In this document: one piece after another, positions 33,224 through 47,012 of the stretch
Numbering within the stretch: the first letter of the stretch is position 1
Layout: every line of letters starts with the position of its first letter
Source: Dreissena polymorpha
Taxonomy: Eukaryota; Mollusca; Bivalvia; Myida; Dreissenidae
DNA: 64,000 nt
Direction: 5' to 3'
Assembly (NCBI RefSeq): GCF_020536995.1
Contig: NC_068355.1
Span: forward strand, 1,557,764 to 1,621,763
Notes under the pieces: generated by a model
What the model saw: the letters and a program-made list of their open reading frames with translations, nothing else
The model's database searches: none
Told to the model about the DNA's origin: nothing
Position numbers and translations under genes: made by a program

Positions 33224-35305
33224 TGACCATGCATGTCCTAGATTTCAAATTCAAGGCCCTGGTGTGACACATTGGTAGCATTACCGTTAAACTGTTACCA
33301 GGCTTATGAAATTAGCTTTTATTGAACCATCTAAGGAAATCTAAATCAGGCACTGATTTTTCTTGTTTTAATACAGTCATAGATCAGTTGTGGCCTCTGG
33401 GTAATGACCAATTTTTGCTTACTTGTCACACCCTTAAAACTTTCCACACGTCTATAATAGCAAATCTGGATTTAGGCGATCTTCAATGGTACATTTAAAC
33501 TTTAGCTCTGTTACAAGAGTGCTGGTAAAGTCCAGTCACATATTAAAATCTAGGCCATGTCAAAATCAAAGTGTCAAAAACAAATGAAAGATGCGTTCAT
33601 TAATTATTGTCCAGTTGTTTACTTCTGCTGTAAGTTTTTATATAATATGACTGATGAACATCATGTGAGAGAAAATTCACATTATCATTGTTAATCAGGT
33701 TTAGCAACCTTTTAGATAACAAAGAATGCTAGTTTTCAATGTCGCTTCTGGGGATCAAACCCGTAGGGCTTTTAGGAAGATTCTGAAATTTTCGACCCTC
33801 GAGAGGAACAAAACCAAAAATTAAGTCAAATATTGCCGACTCGGTTTTTTTAGTCGGTTCATGAGGAATAATGGAGCTTGATTGGTCATTGTCGGCTCTG
33901 GTACTACTTACATGTACCCCGGGTACTCTTAAGTATACTTACATGTACCCTGGGTACTCTAAGTATACTTACATGTATCCCAGGTACAGTAAATAAACGT
34001 AATTGTACTCGGTCCATATTAGACTGTACCCGAGTTGTATTCGCGCCCAAAATCCGATGTCGGCGCAACCGATTATCTTAAACACACTTCTCTTAAAACA
34101 CACTGCATCAACATGCTTTTTGAGTATGTGTTCCGATAATATGGAGGCCATCCTACAAAAAATTGACATAAATGTGTATATATAATTATTACAAAAAAAT
34201 AGTCGACAACGACTGATTTAAGGTTAAATTTTCCGGGTACATTTTAGTATATTTACCGTACCCGGGATACATGTAAGTATACTTAAGAGTACCCGGGGTA
34301 CATGTACGTAGTACCCGAGACGACAATGAACAATCGAGCGATACTGGAAGGTGCAACATCTCTCACGCCCCCTAGCATCGCCTTTAGCAGTATTCAATTC
34401 TCAACAGGAAAGTGCTGGAGTCATTGATCCCGAGGGACAAGAAAAACAATTGATTAATGTTCGAAATAAATAATTTGATTAATGACAATTCTGTTATTTG
34501 AGCCAGGTCACAGGAAAAGCGCAGTCAAATCAGTATCCAATTAAATTATTTGTTATTGTCAGAAAAAACGCTTTTAAGCAAACAGCTTTCAAGCGACTGC
34601 TGGCTTATCTAGATCCAAACTGGCCACAATCGCCTTAATGTCTCTTTTACTGTGACACAGTTCATTTAACTTTAAAATGATAAAAAGTACTAACACTAAG
34701 AAAGAGTACTAACCAGTAAAGAGTTTGAAATCAATGTTGAATCTCAGGACCGCGTGGTGATCTGCAAATCCCCGATGAAATGTTGATATCGGGTATCATA
34801 GTCATTCAATAAGTCGCAAAATGCTCGAATACAATTTATAAAGCACAATGTGACTTATATTGATAACTAAAAATACCAGTTATCAGTAGTATGCCAGTTT
34901 TGCCGTGTCAAGCTGTTACGATCCAGAAAGTCCTTCATTCACATCGAGTATATATCCTTCGAATTCCAACTATTGTTGTCATAAGCGGAGATTTAGTGAA
35001 TAAATAATTCATATATCCTAAATGACAGCTTCTAAATAGCGAAACAAGCCAATGTATGCAGTAAGAAAGTTTTGAATCGAGACTCTCATTAAGGCGGCCA
35101 TTGTTGAATGTTGAAACACGAACGACAACTCTGCTAGGAGAATGTTATCAATGCTCCTACAAAGTGGCGTATGCAAAAGGGAAGTAACTGAAAAATCGAG
35201 TTATCTCAATCGGACTGGCTCGGTCTTTTACATAGGCCGCCATTGTGAGAAATTTTTCTACTGGTTATGAAACCTTGGACGACGCTGTTCCAGCATCGTC
35301 AATAA
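33224..35305 (+). repeat. Segmental duplication, copy B
   Basis: Homologous to copy A (see 31233), but its two homologous blocks are separated by about 1.2 kb (33317-34502) that includes an inverted-repeat MITE at 33876-34339. It lacks the MITE found in copy A. The end nearest 35300 shares TTTTACATAGG, CGCCATTGTGAGAAA and GACGACGCTGTTCCAGC with copy A. Confidence 0.8.
33876..34339. mobile_element. MITE with long inverted ends rich in GTACCC motifs
   Basis: The left end GCTTGATTGGTCATTGTCGG and the right end ACGACAATGAACAATCGAGC are inverted relatives. Pairing continues inward about 80 bases through CATGTACCCCGGGTACTC and AAGTATACTTACATGTACCC against their complements. The ends are themselves built from near-palindromic GTACCCGGGTAC and ACATGT steps. 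The middle holds no recognised coding region. Confidence 0.8.
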
Positions 35306-36429
35306 AAACCATATCTCATGGAATATATTATCTTTAAATAGATTATTTTCCCAGATCCAATCCCGAAATTTCCGACTGATGGTTTGACATTCATTTGTTT
35401 GGTAATAAAACTGTTAGGAATCAAAATAAAGAGTTTGAAGTTGTTATGTCAATCTAATTTAGTTGTTTTATGTTTAAATATTATATAATATTGCTATTAT
35501 TAAAAGTTATAAGATTATAGATACTTTTCCCCACTAGAAAGTTAATTGAAGCTTATTCACAGTGTCGTGGGTATAGGTCATATTTCCTAAATAATAAAAA
35601 AAAGACCCGGACGTACAAACCTAAATGGAAATCGCATAGTAAGCTAACTTACAATTAACAAATTTTACCATCCTTTTTTTTCAAAAGAGGTCACCCTGAA
35701 CCTTTTCAGTCATCCGAAGGCATTTTTAAAATCTGACTTCCTAGAGGTTATTAATTGCTAATGTGATTTTTATTTTGTAATCTTCCATAACAGACAACCA
35801 TGTCTGGCTATAAAACAGATTCACCAATATATATCAACAAGTAAATTTGTTGACTTGGTGTCCTTCGCACAATAAATTGCGTTTCTAGATGGATACAATT
35901 TCCAAGCTGCCAACGCAAACCTACTTATACAATAACAATAGATGCTATTAAACGTTGGTGGTATTAAAAGATAGTGTGTAAGAAAGTTTTTATTGCCTCA
36001 TTCAGCTATCCGTGTATATACTCGACAAGTTTATAAAATGATTTTACGCTATAAGGAATGGCGATAACTGTGCAATAATAAATGCGATGTTGACTTGACC
36101 TTGGCATAGGGACATGGGTCTTGCACGTGTTTCGCTGCCTGATAACGATAAACAATAACATCCACGCGTTTTAAAATCCATTTATATATGGAGAATCACA
36201 ACAAAATAAAGCATATTTTATAGCAAGACATATCCTTAAAAAAGATCTTCGGCGTATATTCTGACTGTGAAATGAAGGTAGAAAATTGAAGTTTATTGTT
36301 TTTTAATAAAAAAAACATAGGTTTAAGTAGTGTTATGTTATATTATCAGTCGCACGTACAACGCATGAAATGTTTGTTATGAAGTGAACGTATATTAAAC
36401 CAGATAATAGTGTTTGAAGATGCGCAGGC
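35306..36429. other. No gene recognised
   Basis: AT-rich with no supported feature. Confidence 0.45.
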
Positions 36430-36910
36430 ATGGTTGGAGCTACGCTGGAATCATAGTGCATAAGACCCATGTTTGCATGACGCGGGTCTTTTACAAAAAT
36501 CTAATTGCGGATTGTAAATGTGACATCAAACCACGATACTTTGCAACAGAAAATTAATGTCACACTGAGTTATTCATAGCAAACTGGAAAAATTGGTAAC
36601 CTATTCATGGTTGCATACGTTACACATGTGTGGCTAGATATTCAATGATTTAACTTCAATCAAGGACATTATACTTATCTCGGTAGTTTTGTCTTACAAT
36701 ACAACAAAAACAGCGTTAACCGATAAGTTTGTTTAAGTTAAAATTCGTGTTATTTGAAATATTCAAAGCAATACTGTTTGATCAACATAAGGCATTTATT
36801 GAAAGAACATTCCGTCTTCCCCTGACGAATTATTGACCCAGCTTTTACCCTGAAAGTTTTTGGGATGGAATTTACCGGTAACTGGGCCAAAATGTGTCAG
36901 CATCTCCCTA
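36430..36910 (-). repeat. R1 repeat, inverted partial copy
   Basis: On the minus strand it matches the 21528 and 38561 copies: ACACATTTTGGCCCAGTTAC, CCGGTAAATTCCATCCC and, at its other end, GACCCGCGTCATGCAAAC with ATGGGTCTTATGCAC. It is shorter than the long copies. Confidence 0.55.
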
Positions 36911-38560
36911 ATCTAAAAATTGTTACATCCAATACTTCAAAGACGCGGTGATGTTGCCAATGTTCCGGGTGATAATGATCAAAACAGCCAATGAAATACA
37001 TGAAGTGTATTCATGCGAGTCTGAAGGCATTATGTAAAAGTTCATTTTAGGTGAAATGATGGGTTAAACAGCCATCCCGAAAAATGTGTAACATTTGATC
37101 TTAGTGTGTGACCTTGATATTGAATCTAAACCTGACTCTCGCCTGTGATACACAGCAAGATAAAAGAGAACGATTGTAGAAAGTTGTTACAGAATCTCCT
37201 TCTTCATTGTGAAGTAAAAGCTTAAATATGAATACATAATCAAATTTGTGAACGTTGACCTCAATGTGTGACCTTGACTTTGCCTCTAGGTCTATGAGTC
37301 TTGATTGGACTTAGGCCCTTATAATTTAAAACAACGGTGGTAAGTTTTGTGGATGTGGCTCATATTATATTGGAGATACAGCTCAGTACAAAAACAACCT
37401 CTAAAAAAGGTATTTTCAAGTACAACAGGACCATTACTCCGATATTGACAGATGGTTTAATTGTCATTTGACGTGAATCATCTTCTTATCCATATATACA
37501 CTCATACCAAGTTTCAATAAAATCTGCCTAAGCAGTTTCAATATGTGGCTTAGGTTTTGAAGTATGCTTGAGTAAAAAGGGCCATCATTTATCTGTTATT
37601 TGCAAATGGATTGCGATAACATTTTTGAAACAAAACATGTATGATTAAATAAAGGCTGGTGATCAACACATGTTTCTCAACTGGTAGGTTTAAAAAAGTA
37701 GAAATCATTGTATGCTGACGTCGTGGGAAAGTTTTATCAGAGGGGTTCCAAAGACAAATAAGTTGAGCTTAAGAGATACTAAACTCTTGACAAAATGCTA
37801 CCAATTATGGGTTAAGGACACTCAATATGAACTCTAATCTCCTTGTCAAGACTTTGTACCGCACAAGATGATGTTAAAGATAAACATAAACTGGCAATTT
37901 AACTTCATTTTATTGCTGTGTCAACTTTGGTTAAGCTCCTATTGGAGACGTAGGCCTACACGATAATACGGGACATATTTCTTGGTTGTTAAAACTTGTT
38001 TGCTTTGTTAAGTAATAGGATTATCACTTTGTCCACTGATATGCATATGCATCTTTGTTTTTTAAACATGTTCTTATTTCCAACTAGCAAATTAGTTTTG
38101 TGGGGTGGGGGTTGGCAAATATATGTATCCTTGTTTTTCCACTTTCTGTCCTTCCTTCCGTTAGTCCCATTTGTTTGTGCCTTGGGTTACTACAAAATGT
38201 TAGCGCTAGAATAATACAAATATTGAAATACAACAAATACAACAACCAGCATTTCAGCTTGCGCAATTTTAGTTTTTGGTTATGATTATTTAAACAACTT
38301 ATGTTATGACCGTTCTAGAAAACTATTACATTGTTTAACTTGTTTCTTGAAAAAATGTGATGCTATTAGTGGGATAAAACTTCACATATTTACCAGCTTT
38401 CCCCCCTCCATATATTACTTCGCTGATTTTCAACACAACTGGTGTAATTGAACACTTTTAGCCCACCTAAACACAAACGGCTCAATGTCAGCTATTGAGA
38501 TCATCCTTTGTCCGGCCTCGTGAATAGTAAACTTTAAGCTCGTAACCACTCTAGAGGCTA
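36911..38560. repeat. Decayed repeat sequence, no gene
   Basis: Fragments such as GTGTGACCTTGATATTGAAT and GTGTGACCTTGACTTTGCC recur near 37100 and 37265, indicating an old tandem array related to other ACCTTGA elements. Frames at 37996-38285 have no domain. Confidence 0.4.
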
Positions 38561-39730
38561 CTTTCTTCGGTGTAGCTGTTTAACCGAGCTTTTCACCTTA
38601 GATGATCTCTACATAACGCCAGCAGACCCGAATGAATATGCTCCATGCATTCGATTGGTTGATTTGAGCATAATCCTCTGGAACATAAGTAGTATAACCG
38701 CGTCTTTTTGGTATAGTATGTAACACTGCTCATATTAAGGAAATGCAGACTACTCTATTGGGTTCTTACGAAACATATCTTACACACATTTTAGCCCAGT
38801 TACAATTACGCATTACCGGTAAGTTCCATCCCCAAATCCCCAAGACGTTCAGGGTCAGCGCTGGTTAAGTAAATCGTCAGGGAAGACAGCATGTACTACC
38901 AATAAACGCCTTATGTTGATTACACATTATTGTTTTCAAGATATAAAATAACACGAATTTTAGGGAAAGAAGCAACCGCCTAAATAGTATAGTGTCCATG
39001 ATAGAAGGGAAATCGTTAGATTATCTTCCCACACATGTGTGACGTTAGCGGTCAATCTGTCTGAAAATGTTTCCTTCTAGCCAGAATAGGCTTCTGACAT
39101 TTGCCAGTTTGCTATAAATAACAAAGCGTGATTTCAATTTTAAATCGGAAAGAATTGTTGTTTGATGTTCCATTTACCAGACGCAATTAGATGTTGAAAG
39201 ACCTGCGTCATGTGAAAATTGATCTTATGCATTATGCTGCCAGGGTAGCAGAAGCTCAGCCTTCGCATCTGCGCAGTCTTGCAGGATATGAATACTGAGG
39301 AGGATACTCAGGAGATACCACGAAACCTTGAATGCTATTGTATAGAGGAAAGCGTAGCCTATGATGGTACTACGCAAGTGCGGAAGGCGTAGCACATGAC
39401 TAGACCGCGCACGTGCGCATGCTTCGCTTGAGCTACGCTGGTCGCATACGCCACAAGACAAATTTTTGCATGACACGGATGTAACAGTGTTACTTGAATG
39501 TGTGGAAAAAACAACTGCGCCTTAATCAAATATAAACAAATCGTATGTTTCAATAAAGAAGAAATAAATTCACAGCAAGCCACGTGAGGACACATATGAT
39601 GTGAACAACCATACGATATAATGTGGTTTGATATACGTGCACTTCGTAACAAACATTTCATGCGGTTGATATTTGACTATTTAGTGAAAACAACAACAAC
39701 ATTACTTACACCTTGTTTTAAATTAAATAA
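38561..39730 (+). repeat. 1.1-kb interspersed repeat R1, copy 2
   Basis: Aligns with 21528-22580 from GGTGTAGCTGTTTAACC to CATTTCATGCGGTTGATATT. It carries the same subterminal inverted pair (GTCATGTGAAAATTGATCTTA near 39208 and AGACAAATTTTTGCATGAC near 39456). The pairing stretch includes GCATCTGCGCAG and CGCACGTGCGCATGC. No coding capacity recognised. Confidence 0.7.
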
Positions 39731-39814
39731 GTTGAAAAAATACCCACACATGTTCTTCCTTTATTCTAAAGTAGTGATATATGCCGAATATTGAAAAAAC
39801 CCTCATATATTTCT

Positions 39815-40190
39815 TGTTCATCCTAACTTGATGAAACTTGGTTGGGATGTGTATCTAGACAATATTTAAGCACAGTTTGAATTTGGATCACGTGCGTCTA
39901 ATAACAAGGTCACAAGGCCAAGTCTTAGAAAACATTGTTTCCACTCTAGAGGCCACATTTATAACTTAATCTTGGTGAAACTTTGTTCATAACAAATATC
40001 TAAGCCATCATTAAATCTAGACCATGTGCGTAAAAAATAGGTCACAAGATAAAATCTCCAAAAGCCACATTTATGACTCAATCATAATGAAACTTGCTAA
40101 GAATGTTTATCATCACAAAATCTAGATTGAGTCTGAATCTAAGTCATGAACGTACAACAACATGGTTTGCTTGTTGTTCTTAAAGGCAGT
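39815..40190 (+). repeat. About three tandem units of about 130 bases
   Basis: TGATGAAACTTGGTTGGGAT, TGGTGAAACTTTGTTCAT and TAATGAAACTTGCTAAGAAT start successive units, each followed by a GTCACAAG or CATGAACGTAC segment. An old, diverged array. Confidence 0.6.
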
Positions 40191-40916
40191 GATGTACACT
40201 GGGGCTGTCTTTGTGTCGACCATTCGGGGTTGGATTGAGATAAACCAACTTCCTCTATATCGTTACCCCTGAAATAATTTTATATTACCCAACAAGAGAT
40301 TCATGAGCCCAAAATGTTAAATATATAGTTGTCACAGACAGGAGCCTGAGCACGTGGCGATCTTTCAGCGGGTAAAAAACGTTTTTCATCTTTCTAAGGG
40401 TGAGCATCCTGAATAGGCGAAACAGGGTGTGAGGGGTTTGTTATATGAAGTTTGTGCAACCAATTCCAAAATCTTAATTGGGGAACAGCTCCCCGAATGA
40501 AGTTACTGCAATTCTTGTATATGTTCTGCATAATGCACATTAACTATCAATGTCACAGTTAAAAATCATATCTATATGAATGTATAACATGAATAGACAC
40601 ATGAAGGTCATTCTGCAGTAAAAGTGCGGGAAGAATCGGCCAATTTGTTAAAGAGGTTTTGTGTATACACATGCTTGGGCTAAATGCATTCTATTGGTGG
40701 AATATCAGACAAATAGAGTAATAATAATTCCATAACTGCTGGCAGCTAAGTTATTTATTTAAAGTAAGCTATACATGAACTTAACTCACCTGTAAAAGTT
40801 TGAGATAAATCCGGATAGAAGCTAACGAGGAGTTGAGTACACAATGTATTGGGCTTATGGACGACGTTCATTTTTAAAGCAGTGCTTTTAAGTGTATGCA
40901 ATTTTGCATATAAATA

Positions 40917-41760
40917 ACAAGAGGGCCTAAAGCCCTAAGTTGCTTATGTCAGAGAAGTAGAAACTTACCTGTAATGTGCAGACTTTATGATGTTTCTGTA
41001 CTTACTGTGTTTTTAATCTAGGTTTATTACTCTGACACAGACTTAATACTTAACTACAGTCGTTACTATATCACATAAAAATAATGAGAAACCGCTAGGA
41101 TTGGGCCGATTTGTACCACAGCGCCATGACTTTTGATAAATTAGCAGAGGACAATCATATAATGTCACACACAATATGTTAAAACAGCTGCAAAACGGTT
41201 GGTAGTTATAGAATTAAAAAATATATTTGGTAATTGTTCACCTCAAGGGCATAATTTGAACAAACTCGAACAAATTTTATAGATATTTAATCATCAAGTC
41301 TATACTTATCAGTGGCCAGTTTTAAACCAAAAGGGCATGAAAGTTTGCAGAGGATCACTATTGAAAGTTACATGCCAAATAAATAAAAAAAACTCTAGAC
41401 AATTCGGTTTAAGAGATAATTTTTGAAATTTTCACTAAAAAATGTAAACAAACCTAGTGTATACTAGGGCTGGGCAAATTGTTATCCAGGGGCATGCTTT
41501 GAACAAATTTGGTTGATGACCATGCAATGTGAAATACCAAGTATCAAACCTATAACCCCCGTGGTGTCGTAGATTTTGCAAGTTATTTACTTAACAAGTG
41601 TATATTAATAACCTGGGTGTGACCAATTTTGACCTCAGGGGCAGATATGAACAGAGTTGGTAGAGGATTAATAGATGAAATCACACAACAAATATTAAAC
41701 ACCTTACACTTGTATCTTAAGAGATACATATTTATAATTATACGAATTTCAAAATAACCT
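40917..41760 (+). mobile_element. ACAAG-type element, decayed array
   Basis: Begins ACAAGAGGGCCTAAAGCCCT, where GGGCCTAAAGCCC is a short hairpin. Downstream are diverged units with GCAGAGGATCACTATTGAAA, TTGATGACCATGCAATGTG and GGTAGAGGATTAATAGATG. No clear 3' hairpin end. Confidence 0.5.
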
Positions 41761-41784
41761 CATAGAATAATGTTATTTTATATA

Positions 41785-42560
41785 TAGTAAAAACTTTCTT
41801 AACAACCACCTCGTTACTACGACCAACTCGCTAAGAGGACCAACATTTTTCAGTCCCGATTTTTTTCTTCTATATTTCTATGATCGTTACACTTACTTCT
41901 CCAACCAATCCGTAAATCCGCTATTCCGACACCTTAAATCAGTGCCGATCAACGAAATTGCTCCAGATTGACACTCGCCAAACGACCTGTAATTTTTACA
42001 CCTTACTTCATTAGGTGTTGTGATTCAATCGAGTTTGTGTACGAAGTCATTTTGACCCAACTAGCCACGATTCACAACAGCAGTTTTTGCATACATAAAT
42101 GGTGACGTCAATACGTTATTTTCGCCTCTATACTAAGACGCATCACATTGCCCTGGTTTGGGGGATTATGCTTCCGCCAAAGTAGTTCTGCGTAGGAATG
42201 AAAATGTAAATAATGAAAGAAAAATCGTTTTTTATTGTGTGTTTAAAACGGAATGATGTCGAAAGAAATGTTATTTAATTATGTTTAACTGTGATTTTGA
42301 ATCTCTATTAAGACTGATAGCGATTATCAGAAGCACGATTACATGACCTGCTTTCGCTTTCACTTTTCACTCGTTAAAGAAGCGCTACCCATAATTCTTT
42401 TCGCGTTAGCACACAGATCAGTTAGACCGGTGTGTACACAATGCAGTTTTTGGCATCTATTGCAACGCCGATGTTAGATCTTGGGCTCTTGTTTTTCCTT
42501 TTAACCCATGATTCTTGATTGACAATAAGCTATTATTATCAAGTCTTGATGTTACTCCTT
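41785..42560. mobile_element. Possible pogo/Tigger-like DNA transposon end
   Basis: TATAGTAAAAACTTTCTTAA followed by CAACCACCTCGTTACTACGA resembles the terminal sequence of pogo/Tigger elements (AGT-AAACCTCTTAAC type). The matching inverted end was not found, and no transposase frame is visible. Tentative. Confidence 0.3.
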
Positions 42561-43460
42561 TACTTTTGGTTATTGTTTGGTACACACTTTAAAGATTAAA
42601 TAAGGCGAATAATTTAACAGATATAATTGAGTAATATTATTTTGTTCCTGATGGATCTGAAAACCAACCTGTATGCCATCATTACAAATGGAGTTGTGTT
42701 TGAAATAAAAGATTTATTTAATCAAGACGAGAGGTGGAAAATCTCAAAGACAATTTGGCGATTTTTTTCGGCATTAGAAAGACGCAGGTGTGTTAATTTT
42801 TATTTTTTGTTCCGTCCCACCAAAACGTTTATTGCCCCACTCCGTTATGTCATTTAATAGTTTGACATGTATCCACTTTATTAGATTTTAATGCAGCTGA
42901 TAACCTACAAAATTGTATTAGCCATAGACAAAACTGCGCTAATAATAAAACATGCCTGTTATGATCAACTCATTTTTTAAGATATGTTTTTAAATGTTCT
43001 TATTTTTCCTTTGTATGTTTAAGCCATTTTAAAAAGTAAAGCTTAATTTATAGACGACTATGAACAAAATCAAGGCAACGATAGGGAAAAGCGGTGTACC
43101 AGATCACCGGTTCACAACATGATTATCTCACGTGGGAATGGTATAAGACAGCCAGTGCATAGAATATACCACTCTCCGGTATCATGCTTCAAGAAAAAGT
43201 ATTTTTGTATGCTTCAGAACTGTGGTTAACAGACTTGACGTCGTGTTAAAAAAGCCTGACATACTATCTGTGTACAATGTTTAAATTGATTACTGTTATA
43301 TAGCATGCAAAACGTTTTTGTACTATATGTCCATCGAATTCATGAAAACTCAGAATTAAGACTACATGGCTATTGAGACCACTTTAGAAAAATCCCACAG
43401 GTTGTTTTTATATCAAAGTTCTATTGTATCATGTACCATATTGATAAAAAGCCAAATGCA
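42561..43460. other. No gene recognised
   Basis: A 76-codon frame at 42627-42857 has a start and reasonable composition but no domain, splice context or homology I recognise. Confidence 0.4.
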
Positions 43461-43715
43461 ACAAGGTATGTGTTTGTCAGAAACACTATGTCCCCTACTG
43501 CGCCGCTTTGAAGCTATATATTTGACCTTTGACCTTGAAGGATGACCTTGACCTTTCACCACTTAAAATGTGCAGCTCCATGAGATACACATGCATGCCA
43601 AATATGAAGTTGCTATCTTCAATATTGCAAAAGTTCTGGCAAAATGTTAAAGTTGCAGCAAACAAACCAACCAACCAACAGACAGGGCAAAAACAATATG
43701 TTCCCCACTATAGTT
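43461..43715 (+). mobile_element. ACAAG-type element, same family as 20640-20864
   Basis: Begins ACAAGGTATGTGTTTGTCAG and contains TATTTGACCTTTGACCTTGA, GGATGACCTTGACCTTTC, GTGCAGCTCCATGAGATA and AAGTTGCTATCTTCAAT, matching the minus-strand element near 20.7 kb. Ends in ACCAACCAACAGACAGGGC and a short A-rich stretch. Confidence 0.65.
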
Positions 43716-44384
43716 AGGTAAATAACGTTTTTTTTAGATTATCAAACTAGGCTTATGCATACATTAATATGCATGGATGACCTGACAAGTTATATCGCAA
43801 ACCAAAATATCCCGGATCTGTTGTGGACTTTGTTTAATATTTGATCCCTGAACCTAAATTTAAACTTTGCTAAGATAGTGTCAATATTTACACTGTTAAC
43901 ATACTATAATTGATATAATTCAGTCCATGTTTTTTCTTTTAAAATAAGTTAACAATTTATAGTTCATTATGTAATCTGGTTAACAAGCTTCATCTTTTTA
44001 ATATATTGTATTGGAAGATTGTTGAAATGCTAATGGTGAAAGATAAATATATATTATGTGGGTGAGAATTGTGAAAAAGCAATATGTATATAAATTGTAG
44101 AAATATGATTGTTTGCTCCTTTACAAAATAAAGCAAACGTAATGTAATAAACTGTTTTATTGTATTGGCATTAAACAAATTATGCATTTAAGCCATGTGC
44201 GCTCAGTTATCTTGGTGATTTTTGCAAATTTCATGGAAGTCCTTGAAGGTGTTTCGAATTACCAAATCATTAAGTGTTTGTTTATCAAGTCGACATTAAA
44301 TAGCTTTTGTAAATATGCTTAAACCTGAACAAAAAGACACTTATTTGAAAACATTTAGATAGTCGCTGATACGGGGTTTGATAA

Positions 44385-45803
44385 ACAAGAGCTATCGCAA
44401 GACAGCGCCCTTGAGTATTCTTCCACCTTGATAGTATAATGCACTCTTGCTGTGATTGGCAGATATAACTACCCAAAAAGTCACACTTTAAATTGAATAG
44501 TAGTATGATAGATGCACTCTTGCTGTGAATGACTGATATAATAACCAAAAACGTCAAACTTGAATTGAATAGTAGTGAGATAGTTTCTGTTAAGTTGGAA
44601 ATGTATAAATTAAACCAGAAAAATTACCTTCTCAAGAAATTTGATTTTTCGGTTTGTTTATTAACATTTAAATAACTTATTACCCTACATCTGAATGTAA
44701 GCTATCTACTCACACAATAACTGCAAATATCCCATTAGAACTCTAGTTTTTAAGAAGAATCGATTTATATATATATTTAAATTTTGAAACCAGAGATGAA
44801 ATGGTTTTAGTTATTTTTCATGTAATGAAGTATAGATATATATCAGTTTTTATGATAAATATGGTTACCCATGGGGCGTCGCCAGTTTTAACCACACGGC
44901 TTGATTTGGATAACCTATCGATATTACCCATATATGATATTACTCACAAAAACATTTCATCTCTGAGCCTCATGATTTCAGAGAAGATTTTTAAAAGATA
45001 TTTATTATATAACGTAGTGTACATGTATATATATCATTGAGCCCCATTACATGATTTAAACAATCGTTGTAGAGGACGAAAAGACAATCTTAAAAACCAA
45101 TATGAAGCCCTTTATACTTGCGGCTCCAGAGAGGAGAATCTCTTATGTTTTTACTATTATTCTTTATCAATTATGTGACCCGTTTGGCGTGGCAAAATTG
45201 ACCCCAGGTAAATGATTTAAACATTCGTTGTAGAGGACCACTAGACAATGTTACATACCAAATATTACACCTCTGGGCATTGCGGTTTAAAAAATAAAGA
45301 TCTTCACTTTTAAAACCCATATTTATCTCTGATGACCTACATATGTAGCGGATTGGAAGGATTAAACAACTTTGAAAAACGGTTTTCTCAGGATAATTCT
45401 TATGAGATTTCGTTACAATCCACCAAGCAGTTTAGGGTTTCATACTCATGTATCAATAATGCAGAAATGACAGTACACAACGCAGTAACAAACTGCACTA
45501 TCTTGATTTGTAAATTACCCTGTCCAACCTATTGATATTAAGAATACTCATAATAATGCAGTCAATATGTTACCATACTAAAGTTCACACAAAAAGGCCC
45601 ACCATATTAAAACATAATTTTGATCGCACAATGCATAAACTATTATCTTATTATAGAAAATGATTTGCATCGATTATTTTACCATGTTTTGTGAAACTTA
45701 TTTAGAAAAAATCCCCTTAAGGACCATTTTAAGTGACAACATATTAGAGGGACATTCACAAATAAAATGTCATCATCGACATGTTGTGCTCAGGTGAGCT
45801 AAG
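44385..45803 (+). mobile_element. ACAAG-type sequences, decayed
   Basis: An ACAAGAGCTATCGCAAGACA start lies at 44385; a 3' terminus GTTGTGCTCAGGTGAGCTAA lies near 45784-45803 and equals the end of the 54406-56340 element. Between them are two diverged units (AACAATCGTTGTAGAGGACG and AACATTCGTTGTAGAGGACC) about 160 bases apart. Probably more than one element; the joining is uncertain. Confidence 0.45.
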
Positions 45804-46711
45804 CAGTTGATGACTACTTTACATCGTCGTTATCTTGTATGAAGAAACCTGATTGGCAGAAAAAAGCACAGGATCTAAGCTGTATAAAGAAGGACATTTT
45901 GAATGCCATAGCATTTAAAAAAGCGGAGCATAAACACCTCTGACTTCAGGAAAATACCACTTGGAAGTTAGACAAGGACACTCGCATACATGTAAGCTGT
46001 TTTTATTTTCCATTAAATATTTAACATATACTATATTCCGCTTGATTTTATGCACTACATGTACACCACTACAAGTGGTTTATATATATAATAATATTTA
46101 ATTGAATAAGTAAAAGCACAATCTTTATAGAAATTCAGTTATTGAAAATTAGTAGTTTTAAAATCAAACAGTGATTATGTTACTCTTTGCTTGCCATAGA
46201 TGAAAGTACGACGATGATCTGCAGTTGACAAAAACATTGTTTTCATTAAACTAAGTCACTTTGCCCACTTTATGACAAAAAGCAATATAAGATTCAATTA
46301 CAAAACCATTTTCACCCTATTCACTTATTTTTCAAAAAATATAAAATAATTTGATATGGTTTCAAAAGATATAACCACACTATTTTACAAATGATTGGTG
46401 GTGTAAGAGAAAAATACAGAATTCGATAGGAAGTGTTTAAAGATATATTTTACAAAGAATGGTGCTAGCAAAATAATGTGAAAATATCATCAGTGAAATC
46501 AATGAGATCAAGACAATTGTGCTAACATATGCCCCAGGTAATTTGCTTTACCATTTTTATTGCAATATGAATCTTTAAATTTAAATACAGAGTAAGATGG
46601 CTACAGATACAATAAATGCTTCTGTAAAATATAAAATTTATAAAATAATTGTTCTGAAGATTAGTTTTGTACCAAAAATTTTCTTTTTGAATTTATATCA
46701 TTTGTTAAATT
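45804..46711. other. No gene recognised
   Basis: AT-rich with no supported feature. Confidence 0.45.
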
Positions 46712-46990
46712 TGAGTAATTCACATATTTTAATGTCTGTTCAAACTGTGACCACAAAAACTAAATTATTATTCGCCAGTCAATTGAAGCTCTTAATTGGC
46801 ACCTTATTGACAAACAACAGTTTGTGCCGTTTATTAGAGTGTGTATATTGCATTGTGCAATTTGAGTAATTCACACATTTTAATGACTGTCCATACTGTG
46901 ATCACAGAATCGTAATTATTATATTCTCCAGTCAATTGAAGCCGTTAATTGGCACCCCAATAACAAACAACAGTTCGGGGACTTTTTAGA
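46712..46990 (+). repeat. Tandem duplication, about 150-base period
   Basis: TTGAGTAATTCACATATTTT at 46712 recurs at 46862 as TTGAGTAATTCACACATTTT, and CCAGTCAATTGAAGC with TTAATTGGCACC follows in both. The 90-codon frame across it is not supported as a gene. Confidence 0.8.
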
Positions 46991-47012
46991 ACAGAACAGA
47001 ACAGAACAGAAC
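46988..47012. repeat. (AGAAC)n microsatellite
   Basis: About five AGAAC units followed by TTTTATTTTCACCC. On the minus strand this would be the 3' tail of a retroelement, which is a possibility only. Confidence 0.7.
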
